A stretch of DNA of 64,000 nucleotides, from assembly GCF_021043365.1 (NCBI RefSeq), contig NZ_JAJNDU010000001.1, positions 62,001 to 126,000 on the forward strand, written 5' to 3'. Below are positions 1 to 9,256 of the stretch, in pieces. The translations under genes and the position numbers were made by a program. This stretch comes from Sphingomonas sp. IC-11 (GTDB lineage: Bacteria > Pseudomonadota > Alphaproteobacteria > Sphingomonadales > Sphingomonadaceae). Position 1 is the first letter of the stretch; each line of letters opens with the position of its first letter. The notes below the pieces were generated by a model that searched no databases, was not told the origin of the DNA, and was given only the letters and a program-made list of their open reading frames with translations.

Positions 1-669
1 AAGACCTTTCGGCTCGGCATGGGGCCCGAAGTCGGCGAAATGCCGATCACGGTTGTCGGGGTGGTGAAGGACTCGCGCTTTCGCTCGGTGCGCGAACCCC
101 TGGATCCGATCGTATTCCTCGGCACGCGGGAAGGCACTACCCATATGGTGATCCGCTACGATGGCGATCCCGCCGCGGTGCGCGCCGGCGTCGAACGGGT
201 GTGGAAACAAGCCGTCAGCGACGTACCGTTTGAGGCACAGTTCAGCGAAGCGATCGTCGAGGATCTCTACAAGGCGGAAGAGCGGCGCGCGCAAATCTTC
301 GCCGGCTTTGCGATCCTGGCGGTGGTGATCGCCTGCCTCGGGCTGTTCGGGCTCGCCGCTTTCACGGCCGAACGGCGCACCAAGGAGATCGGCATTCGAA
401 AGGTGCTTGGCGCCCGCACGCTCGACATCGTTCGGCTGCTGGTCTGGCAGTTCAGCCGGCCGGTGCTGGCGGCCAATGTCATCGCCTGGCCGATCGCTTG
501 GTGGGTGATGCGGGACTGGTTGAACAGCTTCGACACGCGAATGGCCATGACGCCCGTGCCGTTTCTGTTGGCGGGTTCGCTGGCGCTGTCGATTGCGGTG
601 ATCACGATCGCGGGCCATGCCTTCAAGGTCGCACGGGCCAATCCGATCCGGGCGCTCCGCTACGAATGA
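1..669 (+). CDS. ABC transporter permease, MacB/FtsX type, C-terminal part (5' end outside window)
   Basis: This is the C-terminal part of an inner-membrane permease of the MacB/FtsX family, which works with an ATPase to drive mechanotransmission or export. The frame is open from the first base, so the gene starts upstream; the first internal ATG at 19 is not its start. The visible part has the end of a periplasmic (MacB_PCD-like) domain, then a hydrophobic helix (IFAGFAILAVVIACLGLFG), the family motif RTKEIGIRKVLGA, and two more hydrophobic segments before the terminal PIRALRYE. That is the FtsX-domain order: one helix, a cytoplasmic loop, two helices. The ATPase partner and substrate lie outside the window. 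The family is clear; the substrate is unknown. Confidence 0.9.
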   Translation, partial: KTFRLGMGPEVGEMPITVVGVVKDSRFRSVREPLDPIVFLGTREGTTHMVIRYDGDPAAVRAGVERVWKQAVSDVPFEAQFSEAIVEDLYKAEERRAQIFAGFAILAVVIACLGLFGLAAFTAERRTKEIGIRKVLGARTLDIVRLLVWQFSRPVLAANVIAWPIAWWVMRDWLNSFDTRMAMTPVPFLLAGSLALSIAVITIAGHAFKVARANPIRALRYE

Positions 670-738
670 GGTGGGATCAGCCTGCGGTTGAGCGGGGAGG
701 GGGTGACGAGAGTGGATGGGGCCGCGTAAGCAACGCCG

Positions 739-2106
739 ATGCGGCACCGCCTCCCTTCGTCAATCCTGCGCGAATATGACATTCGCGGTACTGTCGGCCA
801 ATCGCTGAGCGCCCCACATGCAATGGCGATAGGGCGTGCCTTCGGATCGATTGTTCGAAGAGGCGGAGGTGCCCGGGTGGTGGTTGGCCGCGACGGCCGC
901 CTTTCCTCGCCGATGCTGGAAGCAGCGCTGGTTGATGGCCTGCTCGGCGCCGGGATCGACGTGGTTCGGATCGGCGTTGGCCCCTCCCCGATGCTGTACC
1001 ATGCCGAACGCCACCTCGACGTGGACGGGGGTATCCAAGTCACCGGCAGCCACAATCCCCGCGACGACAACGGGTTCAAGATGGTGCTTGGACACCGCCC
1101 GTTTTTCGGATCGGACATTACGGCACTGGCCGCGCTCTCGGAGCAGGGTGATGTGGAGAGCGGCGCTGGACGCGTTAGCGAAAGGGCGATGCTTCCCGAC
1201 TATGTCGGTCGTCTCGCTGCGGCCGACGGCCTTGTTCCGCTCCGTATTGCCTGGGACGCCGGCAATGGTGCCGCCGGGCCGGCGATTGAGCGCCTCGTTC
1301 GATTGCTGCCGGGTGAGCACCATTTGCTGTTCACGGACGTGGACGGCAATTTTCCCAACCATCATCCCGATCCTACCGAAGAGGCAAATCTCGCTGACCT
1401 GAAGGCGCTGGTCGCGTGCGAAAGGCTCGATCTCGGCGTAGCTTTCGACGGGGATGGCGATCGCATCGGCGCGGTTGATGGAGAAGGGCGGGTGATCGCT
1501 GGCGACCAGTTGCTTTCCATCCTTGCAGGACCAGTGCTTCGCGAGCGCCCTGGAGCGGCCATCGTGGCGGATGTGAAGGCGAGCGGCACCTTGTTTGACC
1601 ACATCGCCGAACTGGGTGGCCGACCGGTGATGTGGAAGAGCGGTCACAGCAATATCAAGACGATGATGCACGAGGTTGGCGCGCCACTGGCCGGGGAGAT
1701 GAGCGGGCATATCTTCTTCGGAGAGCTTGGCGGGCACGATGACGCACTCTACGCCGCGATACAGCTGATCCGCGCCGTCGGGGCGAGCGGCAAGACCTTG
1801 GCGGCGTTGCGCGATGCCATGCCGAAGGTGGTGGCCACGCCTGAACTGCGCTTCCCTGTGGATGAGCCGCGGCGAGAAGCGGTGGTGCAGGAGGTACTGG
1901 CGCGCCTAGCCGCAGATGGGGCTGAGGTCGACCGCACCGATGGCGCCCGTGTCACCACTGCGGATGGCTGGTGGCTGCTGCGTGCGTCCAACACGCAGGC
2001 GATGCTGACCGCTCGTGCCGAGGCGCGGGATCAAGGCGCGCTTGATCGGCTCGTCGCCGCGATTGACCTCCAATTGGCGCTCAGCGGGGTAAGCCGCATC
2101 CAATGA
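739..2106 (+). CDS. manB: Phosphomannomutase/phosphoglucomutase
   Basis: This alpha-D-phosphohexomutase interconverts the 6- and 1-phosphates of mannose or glucose, feeding GDP-mannose and UDP-glucose synthesis in the cytoplasm. The 455-aa length is normal. Domain signatures appear in order: EYDIRG near residue 12, the phosphoserine loop TGSHNP with catalytic Ser about 104, the metal loop DGDGDR at about 237-242, and the sugar-binding loop GEMSGH at about 319. A C-terminal phosphate-binding segment with RASNTQ follows. No convincing Shine-Dalgarno precedes the start, but the next in-frame Met would remove conserved sequence. It could supply Man-1-P to ManC at 41842. Mannose versus glucose preference cannot be read from the sequence. 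Confidence 0.93.
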   Translation: MRHRLPSSILREYDIRGTVGQSLSAPHAMAIGRAFGSIVRRGGGARVVVGRDGRLSSPMLEAALVDGLLGAGIDVVRIGVGPSPMLYHAERHLDVDGGIQVTGSHNPRDDNGFKMVLGHRPFFGSDITALAALSEQGDVESGAGRVSERAMLPDYVGRLAAADGLVPLRIAWDAGNGAAGPAIERLVRLLPGEHHLLFTDVDGNFPNHHPDPTEEANLADLKALVACERLDLGVAFDGDGDRIGAVDGEGRVIAGDQLLSILAGPVLRERPGAAIVADVKASGTLFDHIAELGGRPVMWKSGHSNIKTMMHEVGAPLAGEMSGHIFFGELGGHDDALYAAIQLIRAVGASGKTLAALRDAMPKVVATPELRFPVDEPRREAVVQEVLARLAADGAEVDRTDGARVTTADGWWLLRASNTQAMLTARAEARDQGALDRLVAAIDLQLALSGVSRIQ

Positions 2107-2248
2107 GCCGCGCGGCCTATCGAGGCTTCAACTCGGCCGACGGATCGCAGAGCGTGCGCCGCAGTTCGAACGCGACGTCCTGAGTGGCCCGGGAGACGCT
2201 CGCCGCCGCGGAATTCGGCGCGCGTGCGTCTCCCAAGCTATCACCGCG

Positions 2249-2632
2249 TCAGGCTGGCATTCGGTGCATCGCACACAGCTTGTTGCCGTCAGGGTCGCGG
2301 AGATAGGCGAGATATAGGCTGCCGAAGCCACCGGCGCGCACACCCGGCGCGTCCTCGATCGAAACGCCGCCGTTCTCGACGCCGGCCTTGTGCCACGCAT
2401 CCGCCTGCTCGGGTCCGGACATGGCGAAGCCGATTGTGCCGCCGTTGGCATGGGTCGCGGCCTCGCCGTCGATCGGCTTGGTGACCAGGAACAGCCCGCC
2501 ATTGTGCATGTAGATCAGACGGCCCTTGTCGTCCTCGATCGCCGGGTTGCCGCCCAGCGAGCCAAACAGGGCGTCATAAAATTTGCGCGAACGAGCAATG
2601 TCGTTCGATCCAACCATTACGTGGCTGAACAT
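2249..2632 (-). CDS. VOC (glyoxalase/bleomycin resistance) family protein
   Basis: This is a 127-aa single-domain vicinal-oxygen-chelate fold protein. It opens with FSHVMVGSNDIARSRKFYD, the usual first beta-alpha-beta unit, and closes with YLRDPDGNKLCAMHR, the usual last strand region. It follows the formaldehyde dehydrogenase at 2739 on the same strand, about 100 bp downstream. VOC proteins often sit beside this dehydrogenase in proteobacteria, so a role in glutathione-linked aldehyde handling is plausible. Its reaction is not established by the sequence. Confidence 0.85.
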   Translation of the reverse strand: MFSHVMVGSNDIARSRKFYDALFGSLGGNPAIEDDKGRLIYMHNGGLFLVTKPIDGEAATHANGGTIGFAMSGPEQADAWHKAGVENGGVSIEDAPGVRAGGFGSLYLAYLRDPDGNKLCAMHRMPA

Positions 2633-2738
2633 CGGTCCTCTCCCCTAGATTTAGGGAACTGTCATGCCCACCCGCCGTGCAGGAGTCGAGGGGCGGGCTG
2701 GATTTCGCCCGTCCCTCCATCATCCGCTCGCGACTGGC

Positions 2739-3845
2739 TCAGTATACCACGACGCTGCGAATGCTTTCCCCGGCATGCATCAGGTCGAAACCCTTGTTGA
2801 TGTCGTCCAGGGTCAGCCGGTGCGTGATCATGGGATCGATCTGAATCAGGCCGTTCATGTACCAGTCGACGATCTTCGGCACGTCGGTGCGGCCGCGCGC
2901 GCCGCCGAACGCGGTGCCCTTCCACACTCGTCCAGTGACGAGCTGGAACGGGCGGGTCGCGATCTCCTTCCCGGCCTCCGCTACGCCGATGATGATCGAT
3001 TCGCCCCAGCCGCGATGTGCGCTTTCCAGCGCCTGGCGCATCACCACCGTGTTGCCGGTGCAATCAAAGGTATAGTCGCCTCCGCCGTCGGTCATCGCGA
3101 TCAGATGCTGGACGATGTCGCCAACGTCATTGGGATTGACGAAGTCTGTCATGCCGAACCTGCGGCCCCATTCCTCCCGGTCCGGGTTGATATCCACGCC
3201 CACGATCCGGGCTGCGCCCGCGAACTTGGCGCCCTGGATCACGTTAAGGCCAATACCGCCGAGGCCGAAGACGATAACAGTCGCGCCGGGCTCCACCTTG
3301 GCGGTGTTCACCACCGCGCCGACACCAGTGGTGACTCCGCAGCCGATGTAGCAACTGGTGTCGAACGGCGCATCGGTGCGGATCTTGGCCACCGCGATTT
3401 CGGGCAGGACGGTGAAGTTCGAGAAGGTCGAGCAGCCCATGTAATGAAAGATCTGCTGGCCCTTGTAGCTGAAGCGGCTGGTGCCGTCCGGCATCAGGCC
3501 TTTGCCCTGAGTCGCGCGGATCGCGGTGCAAAGGTTCGTCTTCTGGCTGAGGCAGGATTTACACTGGCGGCATTCCGGCGTGTAGAGCGGGATGACGTGA
3601 TCGTCGGGCGCGACGCTGGTGACCCCGGGTCCAACCTCGCGCACGATACCGCAGCCTTCGTGACCGAGGATCGAGGGGAAGATGCCCTCGGAATCGAGGC
3701 CGTCGAGCGTGTAGGCGTCGGTGTGGCAAATTCCGGTCGCCATGATCTCGACCAGAACCTCGCCGGCCTTCGGCCCTTCAAGGTCGAGTTCGACGATCTC
3801 CAGCGGCTTCTTCGCCTCGAATGCGACGGCTGCACGGGTTTTCAT
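2739..3845 (-). CDS. frmA: S-(hydroxymethyl)glutathione dehydrogenase / class III alcohol dehydrogenase
   Basis: This zinc-dependent medium-chain dehydrogenase oxidises S-(hydroxymethyl)glutathione, the adduct of formaldehyde and glutathione, to S-formylglutathione with NAD+. The 368 aa match the family length. The sequence shows the catalytic zinc region [12 protein letters not shown] followed by GHEGCG, the four-cysteine structural zinc loop ([15 protein letters not shown]), and the Rossmann motif [12 protein letters not shown]. The conserved C-terminus ends [12 protein letters not shown]. The usual downstream partner, S-formylglutathione hydrolase, is not present next to it; only the VOC gene follows before the convergent mutase. 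Confidence 0.96.
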   Translation of the reverse strand: MKTRAAVAFEAKKPLEIVELDLEGPKAGEVLVEIMATGICHTDAYTLDGLDSEGIFPSILGHEGCGIVREVGPGVTSVAPDDHVIPLYTPECRQCKSCLSQKTNLCTAIRATQGKGLMPDGTSRFSYKGQQIFHYMGCSTFSNFTVLPEIAVAKIRTDAPFDTSCYIGCGVTTGVGAVVNTAKVEPGATVIVFGLGGIGLNVIQGAKFAGAARIVGVDINPDREEWGRRFGMTDFVNPNDVGDIVQHLIAMTDGGGDYTFDCTGNTVVMRQALESAHRGWGESIIIGVAEAGKEIATRPFQLVTGRVWKGTAFGGARGRTDVPKIVDWYMNGLIQIDPMITHRLTLDDINKGFDLMHAGESIRSVVVY

Positions 3846-3932
3846 TGGGGCGCTCCTTGGTTGGGCTCGCCCGCCTTCTAGGATGAAATCCAGGGATTTC
3901 TACCACCTGCCCGTCCATTGGGCAGCCTCAAA

Positions 3933-4958
3933 TCAGGCGAGCGCCGCCCGCAGGATAGCGCGGGTGCCGCGATGCGACGGATCATATTCGACGCTTGACT
4001 GCAGGCTTTGTGCCATAGCCCGGATCAGCTTTGTGCCGACACCGGTTCCGCCTGGCGAGATGCCGCCCGACATGCCGACACCATCGTCCTCAACCGCCAG
4101 CAGAAACACGTCATCGCCTTCCCGATGCAGGGCGATGCGAACTTCGCCGCTGCCGGCAGGGTAGGCATATTTGCAGGCGTTGCTGACGAGTTCGGTTACG
4201 ATCACGCCCAGCGACACGGCTCGGTCTGTGGGCAATCGGATCGGTTCTGCCGCCAGCCGGAGCGCGCGCGGGCGATCGACGGTCGACCATGTTTCTGCAA
4301 GCTCGTCGACCAGCGTGCCGAGATACTCGCGCATGTCGACATGTTCGACGTCGCCGCCGGTGTAGAGCCGACGATGCACCTGAGCGATGGCGCTGATCCG
4401 GCGTTGCGTATCTTCCAGCGCGGCCCGTGCGCCCGGATCGGTGAGGGCACCCGCCTGCAACCGCACCATTGCCGATACGAGCTGCAGTGAATTGGCGACT
4501 CGGTGGTTTACCTCCGCTAACAGCGCTTCCAGCCGTGCGTTGGAGACGCGCAGCGACTCCTCGGCGGCGGATTTTTGCTTCTCTAGCTGGGCATGCGCCA
4601 CAACTGCCCGGAATGATGCGTCGAGCAGGTCGAAAAAGTCGTCGCCCACCGATTTCACGACATAGTCGGAAGCACCGGCACGCAGCGCGGCTACGGCGAC
4701 CCGTTGCTCTTCCGAACCGGTGACATAAACGACGCTTGGCGGATCGGGCAGCTGCCGAAGGCGTGCCAGCGTTTCCAGCCCGTCGATTCCGGGCATGTAA
4801 TGGTCGACGGCGACGAGATGAAAGCGCTGCTCGGCGGCGATGCGCACCCCCAGTTCGCCACCGTCCGCCGTCGTAACGTCCCACCCGCGACGAGCCAGGG
4901 CGCGCGAGGCGAGGCGACGAATACCCTCGTCATCGTCGATGTAGAGAATGCGATCCAT
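3933..4958 (-). CDS. Receiver-histidine kinase hybrid (HWE/HisKA_2 type)
   Basis: This signalling protein has the receiver first and the kinase second. Residues 1-120 form a CheY-like receiver with phospho-acceptor Asp about 52 (VAVDHYMPG). A short coiled coil (about 122-150) leads into an H-box [13 protein letters not shown] with His about 152, typical of the HisKA_2/HWE group. An ATPase domain follows with [10 protein letters not shown] and DDGVGM. It has no membrane segment, so it is cytosolic and probably takes phosphate or a signal from another kinase. It is the last gene of a three-gene minus-strand cluster after the CHASE3 kinase and a small response regulator, 142 bp away from the latter. 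The stimulus is unknown. Confidence 0.9.
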   Translation of the reverse strand: MDRILYIDDDEGIRRLASRALARRGWDVTTADGGELGVRIAAEQRFHLVAVDHYMPGIDGLETLARLRQLPDPPSVVYVTGSEEQRVAVAALRAGASDYVVKSVGDDFFDLLDASFRAVVAHAQLEKQKSAAEESLRVSNARLEALLAEVNHRVANSLQLVSAMVRLQAGALTDPGARAALEDTQRRISAIAQVHRRLYTGGDVEHVDMREYLGTLVDELAETWSTVDRPRALRLAAEPIRLPTDRAVSLGVIVTELVSNACKYAYPAGSGEVRIALHREGDDVFLLAVEDDGVGMSGGISPGGTGVGTKLIRAMAQSLQSSVEYDPSHRGTRAILRAALA

Positions 4959-5100
4959 CAGGCGCTCGCATTCAGCTCAGCGTCAGAACGCACCAAGCGA
5001 CGACCGACGCCCGCAAGATCCGCCGCTGGGCCAAGGCAGCCGCTCGCGCGGCCGCAATTGCGCGGCTGACCACTAGACACGATCGGAGAACCGCCGCGCA

Positions 5101-5544
5101 TCATCCCTCGAGATCGGGAACCTGGATCACGGACAGAAAGAGGCCGAGCTGGCGGATCGCCTGAGCGAAGCTTTCGTAGTTCACCGGCTTGGTGATGTAG
5201 ACGTTGGCGCCAAGATCGTAGCAGCGCTGAATCTCGCGGCTATCGTCTGTCGTGGTCAGGACCACCACCGGCGTGCGCTTAACCGGCCCATCGGACTGCT
5301 TGATCTTCGCGAGAATATCCGTCCCGCTCATGTCCGGGAGATTGAGGTCGAGCAGCACCAGCGCGGGGCCGTTCAGGGCCGGGCCGTCAGGCGCGTTGAA
5401 CAGATAGTCGAGCGCGCTGGTCCCGTCGAGAAAATGCTTGATGTCGTTGAGGATGCCCGCACGACGGATGTTCTTTTCGATAAGGCGCGCGTGGCCTTCG
5501 TCATCCTCGATCATCACGATGCTGACGGATTGATGTGCGTTCAT
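5101..5544 (-). CDS. Single-domain response regulator (Rcp1-like)
   Basis: This 147-aa protein is essentially one receiver domain. It shows the acidic pair IEDDEGHARL, phospho-acceptor Asp about 66 in LLDLNLPDMSG, the conserved Thr in VVVLTTTDD, and the Lys in YITKPVN. It has no output domain. Its start lies 1 bp after the stop of the CHASE3 histidine kinase, so the two are surely cotranscribed and probably a cognate pair. The VITKPVN-type ending resembles the Rcp1/phytochrome-partner group. It probably relays phosphate rather than binding DNA. Confidence 0.92.
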   Translation of the reverse strand: MNAHQSVSIVMIEDDEGHARLIEKNIRRAGILNDIKHFLDGTSALDYLFNAPDGPALNGPALVLLDLNLPDMSGTDILAKIKQSDGPVKRTPVVVLTTTDDSREIQRCYDLGANVYITKPVNYESFAQAIRQLGLFLSVIQVPDLEG

Positions 5545-5545
5545 C

Positions 5546-7057
5546 TCAAGATTTTTCCTGCAAGGTCAGCGTCGGCGGCAGCGATAGGCGGAAGGTTGCC
5601 CCTTCGCCAAGCGCAGACCGCAAAGTAATCGTACCGCCGAGGCGATAGGCAAGAGCGCGGACATGGGCGAGGCCAATGCCTTCGCCGGGCTGGTCCTGCG
5701 TGCCGGACCGACGGAACAGATCAAAAACACGCTCGTGATCGCGCGGGTCGATGCCGCGGCCATTGTCAGAGACGGCGATCCACACCCGGTCACCCGCCGT
5801 GCCACCACTCACCTGTACTTCGACGGGGCGGTCAGGGTGGCGATATTTAACCGCGTTCTCGATCAGGTTCGACAGGATCTGCTCGATTGCCACGCGATCG
5901 CTGACCAGCGCTGGTAGGATGCCGTCAACATCGATCCGGGCGCCCGTCTCATCCAGTCGGTGCGCCATCGAATCGCGAATCTGGCCAACCATCCGCATCA
6001 GATCGAGCGGCTCGGGCGCAAGCACCCGCCGCCCCTGTCGGGATAGGGCGAGGATCGCGTTGATCAGCCGATCCATCTTCTGGGTCGATGTGCGAATAAA
6101 GCCGATCGCTTCAGGCAAGTCTTCCTGCGCGGCAAGGCGCGCGTCATCGGTCAGGATGGCCGGCGCATCCTGCTCCACACGCTCGACCAACGCGCGCAAA
6201 GCCGCTGCCGCTGCTTCCAGTTCGGCAGTGAAGCCCATTACGTTTACCAGCGGCGAGCGAAGATCGTGGCTGACGATATAAGCGAATCGCTGAATCTCGT
6301 CATTGGCGCGAGAAAGATCCGCCGTGCGATCCACCACGATCGCTTCAAGGCTTTCGTTCAACTGCTGGAGTTGCTCGCGAGACTGCGCCAGATCGCTGGT
6401 GTAGCGCACCACCACCAGAAGCGCGGCCACCGCCACTGCAACCAGCAGCACCCCCGCCACCGCCAGGACCGTGTAGAACAGGCCGATGCTGCGTTCCTGC
6501 TGCGCATCACGCGCCGCCAGCAATTCTCGTTCCTCCCGTGCCATGGCATCGAAGACAGCGCGGATTTCGCCAAGGCGGGTACTGCTCAGTTCGGCCTGAA
6601 AGCGCTCGTTCGCTTCCTTCACCTTACCGCCGATGATGAGCTCCACACTTTGCGCGCGCAGCGCTAGCAACTCGCGAAGGTGCCGTTCCAGCGTGCGGAT
6701 GTGTGACTGTTGCCGCGGATTGTCGTACGTCAGCTGCCGCAGCCTTTTGGCCGCCCGTGGCAGCGCTGCCGCCGCCTCATTGTAGGATTCAAGGAAGCTC
6801 GGCGTGTCCGGAGACAACAGGAACCCGCGGCGCGTCGTCTCGCCCTGCTCGATCAGACGGCGGGTGTCCGCGATCGCCAGCTCGACCTCATAGGTATGCG
6901 AGACAGCCTGGCTGTGCCGCGCCAGCTCGCCCGTCACCCATGCAGCGGCAAAGCCTGCGGCGATCAGCGCAAAAAAGCCGACCGCCATAAAGGCGATCAG
7001 CACGCGCCCGATCTTGCCTTCGCTTGTAGCGAAGTTTTGCCCCCGTTCCCCGGCCAT
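5546..7057 (-). CDS. CHASE3-domain sensor histidine kinase
   Basis: This inner-membrane sensor kinase (503 aa) has an N-terminal transmembrane helix (about 18-40), a periplasmic CHASE3 domain (about 50-190, with IEQGETTRRGFLLS), and a second transmembrane helix (about 192-215). A coiled coil then leads to the phosphorylation motif YIVSHDLRSPL with His about 264. The ATPase domain has ILSNLIENAVKYRH, DNGRGID and GEGIGLAHV. It is the first gene of the cluster with the response regulator (1-bp gap) and the receiver-kinase hybrid. CHASE3 ligands are generally unknown, so the stimulus is not predictable here. Confidence 0.92.
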   Translation of the reverse strand: MAGERGQNFATSEGKIGRVLIAFMAVGFFALIAAGFAAAWVTGELARHSQAVSHTYEVELAIADTRRLIEQGETTRRGFLLSPDTPSFLESYNEAAAALPRAAKRLRQLTYDNPRQQSHIRTLERHLRELLALRAQSVELIIGGKVKEANERFQAELSSTRLGEIRAVFDAMAREERELLAARDAQQERSIGLFYTVLAVAGVLLVAVAVAALLVVVRYTSDLAQSREQLQQLNESLEAIVVDRTADLSRANDEIQRFAYIVSHDLRSPLVNVMGFTAELEAAAAALRALVERVEQDAPAILTDDARLAAQEDLPEAIGFIRTSTQKMDRLINAILALSRQGRRVLAPEPLDLMRMVGQIRDSMAHRLDETGARIDVDGILPALVSDRVAIEQILSNLIENAVKYRHPDRPVEVQVSGGTAGDRVWIAVSDNGRGIDPRDHERVFDLFRRSGTQDQPGEGIGLAHVRALAYRLGGTITLRSALGEGATFRLSLPPTLTLQEKS

Positions 7058-7114
7058 CGCAGATGCGTCTAGGAGCGGATCGGAGAAAACGCCAGAGCTG
7101 CTGTCCTGACTTTG

Positions 7115-7882
7115 CTAAAGCAGCAGTTCCTGGGCGCTCATCCGGCCGACGAGCCCACCGCCACGGCGGCGGGCCAACTCGGTTTCGGCCGTGAACCGCA
7201 CGTCCGGATCGCGATCGGTCAGGAACTTGATCAGGCTCTCCTCCTCGATCTCGTTCCACGGCTTGCCGCGGTCTGGGCCGAAGCGCACCCGTGGCAGCAA
7301 GGCCGGTATGCTGGACCATTCGATCAGCTGCTCAACACTGGCTTCGTTCAATTGATCCCGCAGATGGTGGGCCGTGACATAGGCGTCCGGGAACGCGCGG
7401 TGCGCCGGCAAGCCACGCTCATGGTCCAGGCCCTCCGGCTTGCGCCAGTATCGTAGCACCTGATTGGAAAAACTGGGCGAGTCGGGCCAGAGGCGTAAAG
7501 CGCACTTCCATGTGCAGATCCACTGCGCACCGTGGGTGAGCGCGGGCGTGCAGAATTGCTGCTCGAAATCGGCGCGATGCGCAGCGAGCGCAACGCGGCG
7601 AGGATAGGGATCCAGGACGTTTCGGGCGACGTCATGCCACCATGGCGCGTCGGCCACATCCTCATCGCGAATATGATGGATCGCTTGTGTGATCGGCGGC
7701 ATGGACCGGCCCGGATTGACCAGCCGCTGCCCGCCTTCGCCGTACAGCTCCCATCGTCCGTCTGGTCCGAGCGCCACATCCTGCCAACCGATCTCACATA
7801 CGCCATGCTGGGGCGGAGCGTTGCCGGTGGTTTCGAGATCGATGACGCGGATGATGCTTGGTTGGCGACGCATGATGCCCAT
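7115..7882 (-). CDS. 3'-5' exonuclease, DEDD/DnaQ-like (ExoX/RNase T group)
   Basis: This is a predicted DEDD-superfamily exonuclease. Exo I is RVIDLETTG near the N-terminus, Exo II includes LAAHRADFEQQF, and Exo III is HRAFPDAYVTAHHL, which gives a DEDDh arrangement. The C-terminal part (RFGPDRGKPWNEI and later) resembles the extension seen in ExoX-like proteins. The start is uncertain: I chose ATG 7882, but ATG 7873 and a TTG at 7921 are in frame. It follows the GH130 gene at 7941 on the same strand with short spacing. Its substrate (DNA repair or RNA trimming) cannot be decided from sequence. Confidence 0.85.
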   Translation of the reverse strand: MGIMRRQPSIIRVIDLETTGNAPPQHGVCEIGWQDVALGPDGRWELYGEGGQRLVNPGRSMPPITQAIHHIRDEDVADAPWWHDVARNVLDPYPRRVALAAHRADFEQQFCTPALTHGAQWICTWKCALRLWPDSPSFSNQVLRYWRKPEGLDHERGLPAHRAFPDAYVTAHHLRDQLNEASVEQLIEWSSIPALLPRVRFGPDRGKPWNEIEEESLIKFLTDRDPDVRFTAETELARRRGGGLVGRMSAQELLL

Positions 7883-7940
7883 GTGGGGACTTGCGGCGGC
7901 GCTGTCATCCGTCCCGCGCAAGTTCCCCTCGCGCCGCCGA

Positions 7941-9227
7941 TCAGGCCGCGACCATTACCGACAGCAAATCATCCACATTCCCGACGGCAAAGGCGCTGTA
8001 CTCGTCACCAATCGCATACGGCAACAGGATGCGCCTGCGGTGAAGCAGCGCACCGCAGCTATAGGTGACATTGGGCACGTAACCGCCCCGCTGCTCGGCG
8101 CTGGGAAACAGGAGCGGTGAGGGGGTGCGTGCCAGCACACGGGACGGATCGGCCTTGTCGAGCAGACAGGCACCGACGCAATAGCCGCGCACCAAGCCTA
8201 CACCGTGGGTGAACACCAGCCAGCCTTCGTCGATTTCGATGGGCGAGCCGCAGTTCCCCATCTGGACGAACTCCCATGGATATTTGGGCGCGAGGATCCG
8301 CACGCCGTCGTCCCAATGTTCCAGCCGATCGGACCGGAGCAGCCAGATGTTCTCATTGTCCTGACGGCCCAGCATCACGAACTGGCCGCCGATCTTGCGT
8401 GGAAACAGCGCCATGCCCTTGTACCCGGACATGGCGCCGGTCAGCGCGCGCATCTCCACGGTGCGCATATCGACCCCGCGAAGCATCTCCTGCCGGGCGG
8501 TCACCCCGTCGAAGGCAGTGTAGGTCCCGATCACGCTGCGATTCCCGTCATCGTCGGTGAAACGAACCATGCGCAGATCCTCGATGCCTGAGCGTTGGCT
8601 GGGCAGCACCGGAAACAGCACGGTTTCCGAAACATCATCGCTCTCGTCGCACAGCAGCCGGATCCATCCGGCTTCTTCCTTGTCTATTCGCGGCGGAACA
8701 CCTTGTTGGCTGGCCGGATGGACGATGACCTGGTCGCCCGCATCCCATGTTCCGGTGCGGAACGTCACGGAGGAAATATGACCCTCCCCGATCCCCCTCA
8801 GGGATAGTAGAAAGGCAAGCGAGTCGTCGTTCTCGTCCGCATCCGGCAGTGGAATGATGCTGGGATTGAAGAGAGCGGCCGATTCAAAAGCATATTCCTG
8901 GCTGAAGTAAGCGCCGATCAGCAGGCGGTCCGTCTCGTCGAGATTTGGCGGCAGCTTCAGATCGCCGGCGACATCAGCGAAGCGGCGCAGAAAGGTGGCG
9001 TCTGCATTGCGGTGGCGTTCATGCATCGGCCGCTGGAGCAGCATGCGCATTCGTTCACGCATCGGCTTGTCGAGCGACAGCAACCGATCGGCCACCTGCT
9101 GCATCCGCTTGGGGCGGTCTTTGCCGAATGGCTCGGGATAGGCGAAGCTGAACGGGCGAATGACGGTGCGGGACGGGTCCGGCTTCAACTCGATTGATAA
9201 GGTGCTGAACACGTCCGCTGCGTTCAT
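7941..9227 (-). CDS. Glycoside hydrolase family 130 protein (mannoside phosphorylase/hydrolase-like), paralogue A
   Basis: This 428-aa five-bladed propeller-type protein is of the GH130 family, whose characterised members phosphorolyse or hydrolyse beta-mannosides. Family-like blocks are NPSIIPL, LSLRGIGEGHISSV, GIEDLRMV (candidate catalytic Asp about 217), GTYTAFDG, GNCGSPIEIDEGWL and FTHGVG. Known phosphorylases usually read ED-P-R at the catalytic site, whereas this one reads ED-L-R. A second copy at 35581 shares these blocks and the N-terminal PSR-x-V-x-RPF motif. A clear AAGGGA ribosome site precedes the ATG. No signal peptide is seen, so it is cytosolic. Phosphorylase versus hydrolase is undecided. 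Confidence 0.82.
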   Translation of the reverse strand: MNAADVFSTLSIELKPDPSRTVIRPFSFAYPEPFGKDRPKRMQQVADRLLSLDKPMRERMRMLLQRPMHERHRNADATFLRRFADVAGDLKLPPNLDETDRLLIGAYFSQEYAFESAALFNPSIIPLPDADENDDSLAFLLSLRGIGEGHISSVTFRTGTWDAGDQVIVHPASQQGVPPRIDKEEAGWIRLLCDESDDVSETVLFPVLPSQRSGIEDLRMVRFTDDDGNRSVIGTYTAFDGVTARQEMLRGVDMRTVEMRALTGAMSGYKGMALFPRKIGGQFVMLGRQDNENIWLLRSDRLEHWDDGVRILAPKYPWEFVQMGNCGSPIEIDEGWLVFTHGVGLVRGYCVGACLLDKADPSRVLARTPSPLLFPSAEQRGGYVPNVTYSCGALLHRRRILLPYAIGDEYSAFAVGNVDDLLSVMVAA

Positions 9228-9256
9228 CGTGGTATCCCTTGCGGTTGAAGTGGAGA

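Noticed and set aside
2664..3881. 405-codon plus-strand frame over the formaldehyde dehydrogenase
   Set aside because: Composition is typical of an antisense shadow and the minus strand encodes a complete, conserved enzyme.
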